From: Firmicutes bacterium UBA5766
GTDB lineage: Bacteria; Bacillota; Desulfotomaculia; Desulfotomaculales; Nap2-2B
Assembly: GCA_002418775.1 (NCBI GenBank)
Contig: DIEU01000017.1
Span: 1-14,887 of the forward strand
Length of the DNA stretch: 14,887 bases
Reading direction: 5' to 3'
The notes beneath the pieces were generated by a model that was not told where the DNA came from, did no database searches, and saw only the letters and a list, made by a program, of their open reading frames with translations. Below are positions 8,859 through 14,627 of the stretch, in pieces (within the stretch, counting starts at the first letter, position 1; each line of letters starts with the position of its first letter). The position numbers were made by a program, and so were the translations under genes.

Positions 8859-10040
8859 TTATAACGGGCTCCTCCCATCAAGTCTTTCTACCACTTGGTC
8901 CAGATTTAAAGAGATAGTTACCTGGCTTAGATTATCAATTTCAGAAATTTTGGGGATAAGGTTCATATTGCGAAGGGCATAGAGAGATTCCTTCACCTGG
9001 TTTTGCCGCCAGAATAAACATTTAAAAGCAGCGCAGTCTTCTATTTCGTTCAGGTAATACATGCCGGCGGGAAACTCACTGTGCAGGATAAAAGCCAGGG
9101 AAGGCAATAAAATATCCCGGTATGCGAAATGGACTTTGGTCCTGTCCGCTCTGGCTGCTCTTGCTGCCACAAGGGTTTCAACAATAGCTTGGGCGCAATC
9201 AACATGGCTTTTTGCTTCGGGATATTTAACTTGCAAATAAGATCTAATATTGCTTCTTGTAACAAACCCGCCGCTTCGCAACTCAGGAATAAGCAAGTTT
9301 TCAATTATTTCCCGCATCAAAGGTTCCGCTTTATAAAACAGGTAAAAACATACATCCCGCAGCTCTTGCCTGCCGGCGTATTTTCTTGAAAATAAAAAAA
9401 TAGGCATTTCAACCTGCCTGGACGGAAACAACCTCCGGGTTATATAACTTGTATATCTCTTTCTGCTTTGCACACTGTTGTAATGCAAATTGTTGTTAAG
9501 AAATACCTTGATCTCTTCTATTGTTTTGGAATATGGAATACGTGGCAGTATCTCAATAGCTTCGCGCAATAAAGACTTGCTAAACATGTGAGCCGTGCTT
9601 TGAACAGTTTTCTTAGTAAAAAGGGCGCCTTCTTCGGCAAACAAAGAACCTGGGGGTTCTATAGTTGGCGCTATTACGGATTCTGTTGCCTGTTCCGTAT
9701 CCTCAGCCGGTTGATACTCCTTTGCCGCGTCCTGAACCGGCGGAAGAACAGTTTTCTGACCGGCTGAATAATTTTCGCCCACCCAGGCTACTAGTTTCAA
9801 GCATGCAGCGGTATATTCATTAACTCCCTTAGTTTTACATAAATCACCGGTTTCTGACGCCAATACGGAGGAAAGACTGCCAAAATTACTGATCAATTCC
9901 ACGGCTAAGGGTTTAACATCCATACGGGGAATCGCATAGGTCAGCATTAGCTCAAGTAATTCTGTTTCATTCAGGGCTGATGGGTTTTCAGTGAATTTAT
10001 TGCGTAACCTTTGTCTGTGTCCACTTTTACTGTCGCTCAT
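8859..10040 (-). CDS. brxA: RadC N-terminal domain fused to BREX protein BrxA (DUF1819)
   Basis: First gene of the BREX operon. Residues 7 to about 100 (GHRQRLRNKF, ELLELMLTYAIPR, DVKPLAVELISNFGSLSSVL) match the helix-hairpin-helix-like N-terminal domain of RadC/UPF0758. The JAB metalloprotease-like domain that normally follows, with its HxHPSG motif, is absent. After a linker rich in Pro, Glu and Ala (100-150), residues 150-393 look like BrxA: LLREAIEILPRIPYSKT, the RKRYTSYITRRLFPS segment, and YFLFYKAEPLMREI-like helices (here CFYLFYKAEPLMREI). BrxA is a DNA-binding BREX protein of about 200-250 residues when alone. I chose the ATG at 10040 (393 aa) because GGAG at 10052-10049 is spaced 8 bases from it; an in-frame ATG at 10058 lacks a site. 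The RadC part is clear. The BrxA call rests on sequence style and on the operon. Confidence 0.8.
   Translation of the reverse strand: MSDSKSGHRQRLRNKFTENPSALNETELLELMLTYAIPRMDVKPLAVELISNFGSLSSVLASETGDLCKTKGVNEYTAACLKLVAWVGENYSAGQKTVLPPVQDAAKEYQPAEDTEQATESVIAPTIEPPGSLFAEEGALFTKKTVQSTAHMFSKSLLREAIEILPRIPYSKTIEEIKVFLNNNLHYNSVQSRKRYTSYITRRLFPSRQVEMPIFLFSRKYAGRQELRDVCFYLFYKAEPLMREIIENLLIPELRSGGFVTRSNIRSYLQVKYPEAKSHVDCAQAIVETLVAARAARADRTKVHFAYRDILLPSLAFILHSEFPAGMYYLNEIEDCAAFKCLFWRQNQVKESLYALRNMNLIPKISEIDNLSQVTISLNLDQVVERLDGRSPL
8860..8876 (-). promoter_or_regulatory. Ribosome binding site and probable ATA start of brxF
   Basis: GGGAGGAG (8876-8869) is a near-perfect ribosome binding site inside the last codons of brxA. 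Six bases later comes ATA (8862-8860), which overlaps the brxA stop TAA (8861-8859) as ATAA and opens the brxF frame. No ATG, GTG or TTG occurs in that frame until TTG at 8799, which has only a poorly spaced GGAAGG. The layout mimics the common ATGA stop-start overlap with G changed to A: the stop survives as TAA while the start becomes ATA. ATA starts are rare and weak, so BrxF may be translated poorly or by coupling to brxA. A sequencing error is the other explanation. Confidence 0.5.
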
Positions 10041-10064
10041 TATCTTTTCTCCACGCATAGGTAA

Positions 10065-10113
10065 ATTATAGTATATTTCGATTTTTTATACTGATTTTCC
10101 TACTATATTTCAG
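10065..10113 (-). promoter_or_regulatory. Probable BREX operon promoter with paired direct repeats
   Basis: A perfect -10 hexamer TATAAT lies at 10070-10065, which would start transcription near 10058 and give a leader of only about 18 bases before the brxA ATG. No good TTGACA-like -35 is seen at 16-18 bp, so an activator may be needed. On the plus strand, TAGTATATTTC (10069-10079) and TACTATATTTC (10101-10111) differ at one base and start 32 bp apart, about three helical turns. This is suitable for a dimeric regulator bound on one face and overlapping the -10. The region is very AT-rich, so chance repeats are possible. No terminator is visible between the transporter and brxA, so read-through is also possible. 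Confidence 0.45.
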
Positions 10114-10123
10114 CCTTATTTCT

Positions 10124-11338
10124 TTATATATGGGTTTTGTTATTTTTGTTTTCTGCATTCAGGTCTTTTCCCCAAATGGCAAAGGCGATCATCCCCACCA
10201 GGCCACAGGCAAATGCAACCATAAAATTAGTTCCTGGAGATATACTCCAGAGGTAAGCGCTGCTCAGCGCAGCAATAGACACAATAACATCACGAATCAA
10301 GTAATAAGTGCCAAAGGTAGCTGCTTTCAAATGTTCAGGCGCCAGGTCCATAATCAAAGCTTTACGGGTGGGTTCGCCAAACTCTTTTAACCCCCTGATA
10401 ATGAAAGCAAAGACAAGAGTTATGAATGAATGGGAATAGTATAGGACTAAAGGAAATATGGTAAAAAAGAAAAAGGTGATCAAGACAAATGGCTTTTTGG
10501 TATATTTATCAGCCGCATAAGCCACCGGTATATATATAAGCGCCGCGGTCAGCATTTCGATGCTGGTCAGAATGCCGAACTTGGCAGCCGAAACATTATT
10601 AACCTCCACTACCCATAAAACTACAAATGCATAGGGAATTTGCTCAGCAAAACGGATCAAAATATCTGATATAAGCAAACTGCATAGTCCGGGATTAAAG
10701 GAAGAGAAAATCTGCCCGACATGCAAATAAGCCTCTTTCTTCTCTACGCTGTCTTCAATAAAATAATACTCTACAAACAAGGCGATGACACCTAGCACAA
10801 AAGCTATGCAAAAGGCGATTTTAATACCTTTAACCTCACCATATAAACCAATTAATATTCCGCCTATCACCGGCCCTAACGCCATGGGGATGCGCCGCAC
10901 TAGTGAGTGCAGCGTGACTCCCATAGTTCGTTTTTCCTTGCTGACTGCATTGGCCACCAGGCTCATAACCGCGGGTAGGGATACGGCCGACCAGGCAATA
11001 AAAAAGATACAGCCTATTATGACTGCCTGCCAGTATGGAAAAATAATAACAATTGCGTAGCCGAAAAGAGCAATAACAGTAAACAACATAAGAGATTTTT
11101 TATAACCTAATTTATCTGACAGATATCCGCCAGGGAAGGAGTAGATGGCTCCCAATAAATTCTGCATGGCGTTGAGAAAGCCCACGACAAATACAGTGCC
11201 GCCAACCGCCACCAGGTAAAGAGGCAGAAACCTTTCCGCCATCCTCTCTCCCAGGCCAATGAGTATAACCATAATCAGCATCGATATAATACTCGTGTTT
11301 ATGCCCAAAAAATCCTTAAGCCGATCCTTGAAACACAT
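10124..11338 (-). CDS. Major facilitator superfamily transporter
   Basis: 404-residue membrane protein with about 12 hydrophobic helices and a charged, Asn/Lys-rich C-terminal tail (NAENKNNKTHI). The MFS motif A between helices 2 and 3 is present as GGYLSDKLGYKK at residues 70-81, and a related AADKYTKKPF loop follows helix 8 in the second half, supporting the 6+6 layout. GPVIGG in helix 5 resembles motif C of drug:H+ antiporters, so export of a small toxic compound is the best guess; the substrate cannot be read from sequence. The start ATG is preceded by AGAGAGGCGAG. It lies 65 bp (to the upstream ATG) or 83 bp (to the chosen start) from brxA in the same direction, but nothing links it functionally to BREX. 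Family call sure, role not. Confidence 0.9.
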   Translation of the reverse strand: MCFKDRLKDFLGINTSIISMLIMVILIGLGERMAERFLPLYLVAVGGTVFVVGFLNAMQNLLGAIYSFPGGYLSDKLGYKKSLMLFTVIALFGYAIVIIFPYWQAVIIGCIFFIAWSAVSLPAVMSLVANAVSKEKRTMGVTLHSLVRRIPMALGPVIGGILIGLYGEVKGIKIAFCIAFVLGVIALFVEYYFIEDSVEKKEAYLHVGQIFSSFNPGLCSLLISDILIRFAEQIPYAFVVLWVVEVNNVSAAKFGILTSIEMLTAALIYIPVAYAADKYTKKPFVLITFFFFTIFPLVLYYSHSFITLVFAFIIRGLKEFGEPTRKALIMDLAPEHLKAATFGTYYLIRDVIVSIAALSSAYLWSISPGTNFMVAFACGLVGMIAFAIWGKDLNAENKNNKTHI

Positions 11339-11483
11339 TATACTCGCCTCTCTCTAACATCTTCACCAAATAAACAACTTGTTAAAAATATACCGTGCAT
11401 CACCCTCTTTCCTGAAAAAGGATGCTTCTTAGCGTAATAAATCCACTACCATTTTCATCCATAGACGGCGCTTTTCTTTAGCC
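11339..11483. other. Intergenic region upstream of the transporter
   Basis: No gene is seen in these roughly 145 bases. A perfect 11-bp palindrome AACAACTTGTT lies at 11373-11383, about 35 bp upstream of the transporter start. It could be an operator, but it is short. I could not pick out a convincing -35/-10 pair. Confidence 0.3.
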
Positions 11484-11815
11484 TTAATATTTGCCCGCTT
11501 TCCTTATCGGATAAGGGCATCTGCAATATGCCTGCTTAACAGCTTCGTTGCTTTCCTGTTTGTTATTAGGAATGGGCCGGCGGGGCTGGCGCAGGCAGGT
11601 GGAAAAGGCCGTCTCGCTCCATGCGCAAAAGGGCCACCCGGGCCGACATAACTTTGGGCAAGCCGGCCGGGTTTAACCCAGCCTAACGCAGCGCAAACCG
11701 CCCGGGCGATGGCCGCTCTGGTTGGATATTGCGGCGAGGAAATGATCTGCCGGATAACCGCCAGGTCTGATTGGGTGAACAGTCTTGCGCAATAACGAAA
11801 TGACAATGGTTTCAT
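11484..11815 (-). pseudogene. Frameshifted N-terminal remnant of a DUF4338 (DruA-like) protein
   Basis: Translation from ATG 11815 gives MKPLSFRYCARLFTQSDLAV and IRQIISSPQYPTRAAIARAV, then CAALGWVKPGRL, which follows the N-terminal pattern of DUF4338 proteins (the family of the Druantia protein DruA, also found beside transposases). There the frame breaks. After a run of three C, dropping one base restores KVMSARVALLRMERDGLFHL PAP, the next conserved block. A second shift restores RRPIPNNKQE, and the reading ends at a stop near 11484. So two single-base frameshifts lie within about 110 residues, and the catalytic C-terminal part is absent. This is a decayed fragment, not a functional gene. 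It suggests that a Druantia-like or transposon-borne gene once sat here. The frames and the block order are seen directly; the family assignment is from memory of the family pattern. Confidence 0.7.
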
Positions 11816-11883
11816 GAGTTAAGCCTATCGTAATATCGAAAATGTATCCGGCGCCATATTGGGGCATAATTATCAATTAAGCC

Positions 11884-12195
11884 ATGATTGCAAAAGATAT
11901 CATCACTAAAGACATTATAACACCGAATTTCGGCACAACGCACATTACCTGTTTACCTGTTTATTCCAGCGAGGATACCACACTCTTCACAATCATGACA
12001 GGCGACAATATTATTGTTGACTATTAGCAACATTTTGAAGTATTCTTCAAACTAAATAAAGCTACCTCACGACTAATCGACAAGTGTCCGGATATGCCGG
12101 AATACGCATTTATAAAACAGATTCAGGCGCCAAACGTATTCAGGGATATTTCATCTCGGTTGAAGAAGACGAGCACCGCGGAAAATACCTATTAA
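11884..12195 (+). pseudogene. Unrecognised reading frame interrupted by an amber codon
   Basis: From ATG 11884 one frame reads 47 residues (MIAKDIITKDIITPNF... to GDNIIVDY), meets TAG at 12025-12027, then continues in the same frame for 55 more codons (QHFEVFFKLNKATSRL..., VFRDISSRLKK) to TAA at 12193. Both halves have protein-like composition, so this may be a gene of about 103 residues broken by one nonsense change. I do not recognise the family. There is no good ribosome binding site before the ATG, and a TAA sits just upstream. From 12060 another frame is also open for about 100 codons (GYAGIRIYKTD, KRIQGYFISVEED), so the coding frame in the second half is uncertain. Confidence 0.3.
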
Positions 12196-12261
12196 AACTA
12201 CTATCGACCTATTCCTGCGAACGGACAAAAAGAAAGATACAGTCCAGGAGGTTAATAATGT

Positions 12262-12708
12262 ATGTCTGGAAAACCAATTGTGTTTTTAGAGGACATCGCG
12301 GACAAGCTGGAAGAGACGATGGAATACTGGGAGCAGTATCTGAACACGGCAACAGGTGAGTTTGTTGCCATCTCTGATGGAACTTATACTGAAGTGGATG
12401 AGGAACTATTGGAGAAAATAGATAACTCCTGCGATTATATCAGGCTGCCGAACCAGTATGATATTCACGAGTACAACATTATGGAGGATTTTGCGGAGGA
12501 AATTTCAGATGTCCGAAAGCGTGAGAAATTATTCCGCGCCTTGAACAGCAGAAAACCATTCCGACATTTTAAGGACACATTGAATTATACCGGGCTCGAC
12601 GATGCGTATTACTCCTTCCGCTCTTTGGCTTTTCTCAGGCTTGCAAAAGAATGGTGCGAGGAAAACGATATACCGTACAAAACCCGTGAAAAAAAGGGAT
12701 TCAAGTAA
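12262..12708 (+). CDS. UPF0158 family protein
   Basis: 148-residue acidic protein of the UPF0158 family, function unknown. Family features seen are the N-terminal VFLEDIADKLEE, a central FVAISDGTYTEVDEELLE strand-helix, IRLPNQYDIHEYNIMEDFA, and the C-terminal FRHFKDTLNYTGLDDAYYSF followed by FLRLAKEWCEENDIPY. The reading frame is intact and of full family length. AGGAGG at 12246-12251 is a perfect ribosome binding site. Two ATG codons follow it, at 12258 and 12262 in different frames; only 12262 opens this gene, and 12258 opens a 33-codon frame. It is a single gene with decayed neighbours on both sides, and its stop abuts the PIN fragment. Confidence 0.85.
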   Translation: MSGKPIVFLEDIADKLEETMEYWEQYLNTATGEFVAISDGTYTEVDEELLEKIDNSCDYIRLPNQYDIHEYNIMEDFAEEISDVRKREKLFRALNSRKPFRHFKDTLNYTGLDDAYYSFRSLAFLRLAKEWCEENDIPYKTREKKGFK

Positions 12709-12709
12709 G

Positions 12710-12892
12710 ATCCGGATTACCGATAACCCATCATTGCCAGATCGAGTTTGCGAAATCATAAGCAATGGGGAAAATGATCTATTCCTTAGCGCTGCCAGTG
12801 GGTGGGAAATGGCAATTAAAGCAAACCTGGGTAAGCTGCAGTTGCCAGACAATCTGGAGTCTTTTATTTCCGAACAACTGATCATCAATGCT
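12710..12892 (+). pseudogene. Internal fragment of a VapC-type PIN-domain toxin
   Basis: About 60 residues match the middle of a PIN-domain VapC RNase: RITDNPSLPDRVCEII, then NDLFLSAASGWEMAIK and LGKLQLPDNLESFISEQLI. LSAASGWEMAIK is the typical LSaaSlWEiaiK block. The N-terminal strand with the first catalytic Asp (LLDTH) and the C-terminal half with the remaining acidic residues are missing. The left break lies at the stop of the UPF0158 gene and the right break at the start of the DUF2281 gene. Without the active site it cannot be a toxin. The frame is otherwise clean, suggesting a fairly recent deletion. Confidence 0.7.
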
Positions 12893-13169
12893 ACTGCTTC
12901 GACAACAAATTATCGATACTATTAAACAATTGCCAGAGGAAAAATTAGCCGAGGTTGTCGATTTTGTAACATTCTTAAAGGAGAAATATCAATCTCGTAC
13001 AGAGAAAAATATAGTCAAACTTGGAGGTTTATGGGAATGGTTCGAACCTACTGATGAAGAAATTCAAGAAGCACGGAAAGAAATATGGCAACATCTTGAG
13101 AGGGAAAAGCTGTGTCACATTGGGGTGGAAGATATATTTGGCAACTGGCTGACGCAGATGAGCTTGTGA
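12888..13169 (+). CDS. DUF2281/VapB-like antitoxin, probably altered at both ends
   Basis: The first 40 residues (QQIIDTIKQLPEEKLAEVVD then FVTFLKEKY) match the DUF2281 family of small antitoxin-like proteins. VKLGGLWEWFEPTDEEIQEA followed by RKEIWQHLE resembles the C-terminal toxin-binding tail of VapB partners. Such genes normally sit just before vapC and end soon after WKHLE; here a non-homologous tail (CHIGVEDIFGNWLTQMSL) follows, which fits a junction near 13105. The order is also reversed, with the PIN fragment before it. No ribosome binding site precedes ATG 12888, and a TGA lies just upstream in frame. It may be a broken antitoxin left from a rearranged VapBC locus. Confidence 0.6.
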   Translation: MLLLRQQIIDTIKQLPEEKLAEVVDFVTFLKEKYQSRTEKNIVKLGGLWEWFEPTDEEIQEARKEIWQHLEREKLCHIGVEDIFGNWLTQMSL

Positions 13170-13339
13170 CATGCTGGAAAACGACACCCAAGAGCGATCC
13201 AACTCGTGAAGAATTAAAGTTACTCCAAGCATTCACAGCAAGATACGGCAAGCGTCCGTTTGCAAATTTGCATAAGGGAAACCCTTTAGGATGCAACGTC
13301 GTGTTCGCGCGCCTACTTTCGTCCATGCCTCTGGCATAA
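13112..13339 (+). pseudogene. C-terminal fragment of an unrecognised gene running into parE sequence
   Basis: From about 13115 the frame reads WGGRYIWQLADADELVTCW, then REELKLLQAFTARYGKRPFANL, a protein-like segment ending near 13270. I recall similar endings (…PFANL plus one or two residues) in small GIY-YIG-associated proteins, but I am not sure of the family. The GTG at 13112 has no ribosome binding site and overlaps the DUF2281 tail. After 13270 the sequence is the reverse strand of the ParE gene, so the rest (HKGNPLGC onwards to 13339) is chance translation. It is the 3' end of a gene whose front part was lost. Confidence 0.4.
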
Positions 13340-13469
13340 GTCTTATACGTTCGATAGCTGCCGATGCTTCTTGGAAAAAACGAAAGCCCAACCCAGGTAA
13401 CTGGTGGGCGTAGTACCTTACAGCCTCATCCAATTCAAGTTTAGCGGGGGATATCAACCGAACCTTCAA
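13233..13469 (-). CDS. ParE/RelE-family toxin, C-terminally truncated
   Basis: The N-terminal two thirds are a clear ParE/RelE toxin: VRLISPAKLELDEAVRYY, then GLGFRFFQEASAAIERI, MPEAW, and RRCILKGFPYA. Such toxins continue with a YxI/VYRI-type strand and a C-terminal strand and basic residues to about 95-100 aa. Here homology stops at KGFPYA (near 13270), followed by an unrelated NLQTDACRILL and a stop. The start overlaps the antitoxin stop by 4 bp (ATGA), the usual arrangement with the antitoxin first. The lost strand forms part of the functional core, so the toxin is likely inactive. The attC that would end this cassette is also gone, pointing to a deletion at 13265-13275. Confidence 0.75.
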   Translation of the reverse strand: MKVRLISPAKLELDEAVRYYAHQLPGLGFRFFQEASAAIERIRLMPEAWTKVGARTRRCILKGFPYANLQTDACRILL

Positions 13470-13681
13470 CGATCATACCTCTTTTTGATTTCATCCCAAT
13501 CGATTGCCGCAAGCTCACCCCGTTTATATGCTTCATATCGTGCTTCAGCCTCGGCGATCCAACTCTTTTCGATATCTGGATCTGGCTTATCGAGGCTGTA
13601 TAAAATGGCCTCAACTAGCCGAATTCGTTCTGTTGGCCCAAGCCCCATGGCTTTCTTTGCTAATTGATCCGCTGATTCCAT
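13466..13681 (-). CDS. Putative addiction-module antitoxin (TIGR02574 family)
   Basis: 71-residue antitoxin of the putative addiction-module component family, partner of ParE/RelE toxins. The pattern is standard: a helical N-terminus with LSPTERIRLVEAI-like sequence (here LGPTERIRLVEAILYSLD), then SWIAEAEARYEAYKRGEL and a final WDEIKKRY. Length is normal. GGAGG lies six bases before ATG 13681, and the start is only about 20 bp after the R'' box of the attC, as expected for the first gene of a cassette. It overlaps parE by 4 bp. It looks intact although its toxin is not. Confidence 0.85.
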   Translation of the reverse strand: MESADQLAKKAMGLGPTERIRLVEAILYSLDKPDPDIEKSWIAEAEARYEAYKRGELAAIDWDEIKKRYDR

Positions 13682-13700
13682 AATATACCTCCATTTAATT

Positions 13701-13757
13701 GCCTAACGACATACTCAGCCGCCGCTTTCAGCAGTCGGTTGGAGTGAATTGTTAGGT
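13701..13757 (-). repeat. attC recombination site (consensus R'/R'' boxes)
   Basis: Read on the minus strand the site runs from ACCTAAC (13757-13751, fits RYYYAAC) to GTTAGGC (13707-13701, fits GTTRRRY). The interior folds: ACTCC/GAGT arms next to the boxes, an AACCG/CGGCT arm with an unpaired base, and GCTGAAAGC-like tip pairing. At 57 bp it is in the normal range for attC. It ends the DUF4160-DUF2442 cassette and is followed 20 bp later by the antitoxin start. Box consensus, folding and spacing all agree, so the call is strong without a search. Confidence 0.8.
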
Positions 13758-14038
13758 GAATATTCGTCATTGGCTTCCATCCAATGAGGTAGTGGGCTGC
13801 CAGTTGCTTCGGAGTAAAGCGTTTCAGGAGCAATATCTATTTCATTCTGCCAGGTAAGAACACCCAGTTCAGTATTTACTGTAAAATTACGAAAAAATTC
13901 TATATCACGGAAGCGCTCAAATATTCCTCCCCTAGTCAAATATTTTGAAAAATCCATTATCCCCTTTTTTCCGTCGTCAAACTCTATTTCGATTTTATAA
14001 TCTCCTTTGTAAACCGCGGATATAACATCATGAATCAT
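13715..14038 (-). CDS. DUF2442 protein with an attC-encoded tail
   Basis: DUF2442 is a small family of unknown function often found next to DUF4160, and the pair is suspected to be toxin-antitoxin-like. Visible family features are YKIEIEFDDGKKGIMDF near the start, GIFERFRD, and LGVLTWQNEIDIAPETLY. The remaining residues are an extension. The last 13 (NNSLQPTAESGG and the preceding Pro) are translated from the attC, since the frame reads through the R' box and most of the site before TGA. I chose ATG 14038 (107 aa) because AAGGAG is 7 bases upstream; TTG 14044 is an alternative. It starts 13 bp after the DUF4160 stop. Confidence 0.8.
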   Translation of the reverse strand: MIHDVISAVYKGDYKIEIEFDDGKKGIMDFSKYLTRGGIFERFRDIEFFRNFTVNTELGVLTWQNEIDIAPETLYSEATGSPLPHWMEANDEYSPNNSLQPTAESGG

Positions 14039-14051
14039 TGTCAATCTCCTT

Positions 14052-14312
14052 CTAAACCAAAGGTTTAATTTTCGATAAGGGTTGATCTTTCCTCGCAGCT
14101 TCCCAGTTACGCATCAATTCCTCCACATGTTGAAAAGCCCATTCCATCACAAGTCCCAAAGCGCGAGGGGGAAATTTTCCTTCAATAATACGCAATGAGC
14201 TGATTTCGATAACCACATAATCATTTCCATACCGTGCATGGAAATGAGGCGGATTATGTTCGTCAAAATACATTGAAACTATGATCCCAAAAAATCGGGA
14301 AATCTCAGGCAT
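14052..14312 (-). CDS. DUF4160 protein
   Basis: 86 residues with the DUF4160 signature: MPEISRFFGIIVSMYFDEHN followed by PPHFHARYGND, then IEGKFPPRALGLVMEWA and a C-terminal helix with ELMRNWEAAR. The conserved HNPPHFHA block may bind metal, but no activity is established. Normal length. ATG 14312 has AAGGA about 11 bases upstream and lies about 43 bp after the R'' box of the attC, so it is the first gene of its cassette, with DUF2442 following as the second. Confidence 0.88.
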   Translation of the reverse strand: MPEISRFFGIIVSMYFDEHNPPHFHARYGNDYVVIEISSLRIIEGKFPPRALGLVMEWAFQHVEELMRNWEAARKDQPLSKIKPLV

Positions 14313-14354
14313 GCAAAAGTTTTCCTTTATCTTTAATCCTTAATATTTTATCAC

Positions 14355-14426
14355 ACATAACGACCAAGCTCACCTGCCGCTATGAAGCGCAGCGGAATAG
14401 CGGTCAGGTGGAACGAATTGTTAGCC
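14355..14426 (-). repeat. attC-like recombination site
   Basis: On the minus strand the site runs from GGCTAAC (14426-14420) to GTTATGT (14361-14355), both one position off the strict consensus. Inside, CACCTG-A-CCGCTAT pairs with ATAGCGG-CAGGTG around a tip of TCCGCTGCGCTTC, leaving one unpaired A on one arm. That extrahelical base is typical of attC and is what sets recombination polarity. The site is 72 bp long. The stop codon TAA of hicA lies within the R' box. It ends the hicBA cassette and precedes the DUF4160 gene. Confidence 0.7.
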
Positions 14427-14627
14427 GATTACATCATCTATAACCTCAAAAAGCTCTTTTGTAATTTTCGGATGTAATGTTTTCCCTTTATGAAATGGCA
14501 AAACAAATCTTTCTTTATCCCTTTGATATATCCTATGACTGCCTTTGCTTCTAACATGTTGAAATCCAGATTTGAGGAGCATTCTTTCTGCCTCCTCGGC
14601 CGTCAATCTTGGTAGTTTAGACAACAC
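14421..14627 (-). CDS. hicA: HicA toxin (mRNA interferase)
   Basis: 68-residue HicA, a double-stranded-RNA-binding-fold ribonuclease that cleaves mRNA and is neutralised by HicB. The family pattern is complete: LPRLTAEEAERMLLKSGF, then RSKGSHRIYQ with the catalytic His in GSH, VLPFHKGKTLHPKI, and a final helix. Start is GTG 14627 or, better spaced from GGAGG, TTG 14624. It overlaps the end of hicB by 11 bp. Its stop is supplied by the R' box of the attC. It looks active. Confidence 0.9.
   Translation of the reverse strand: MLSKLPRLTAEEAERMLLKSGFQHVRSKGSHRIYQRDKERFVLPFHKGKTLHPKITKELFEVIDDVIG

Noticed and set aside
10124..11338. The MFS transporter as a new BREX component
   Set aside because: Only proximity and direction support it; there is no coupling and a separate TATAAT precedes brxA.
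11373..11383. Palindrome AACAACTTGTT as operator of the transporter
   Set aside because: At 11 bp in AT-rich DNA it is easily due to chance, and no promoter is evident around it.
11673..11876. Minus-strand frame of 67 codons overlapping the DUF4338 remnant
   Set aside because: Composition is not protein-like, and the DUF4338 blocks occupy other frames.
11884..11920. KDIIT repeated twice in the amber-interrupted frame as a designed peptide repeat
   Set aside because: Only two copies, and the DNA copies differ; no larger repeat follows.
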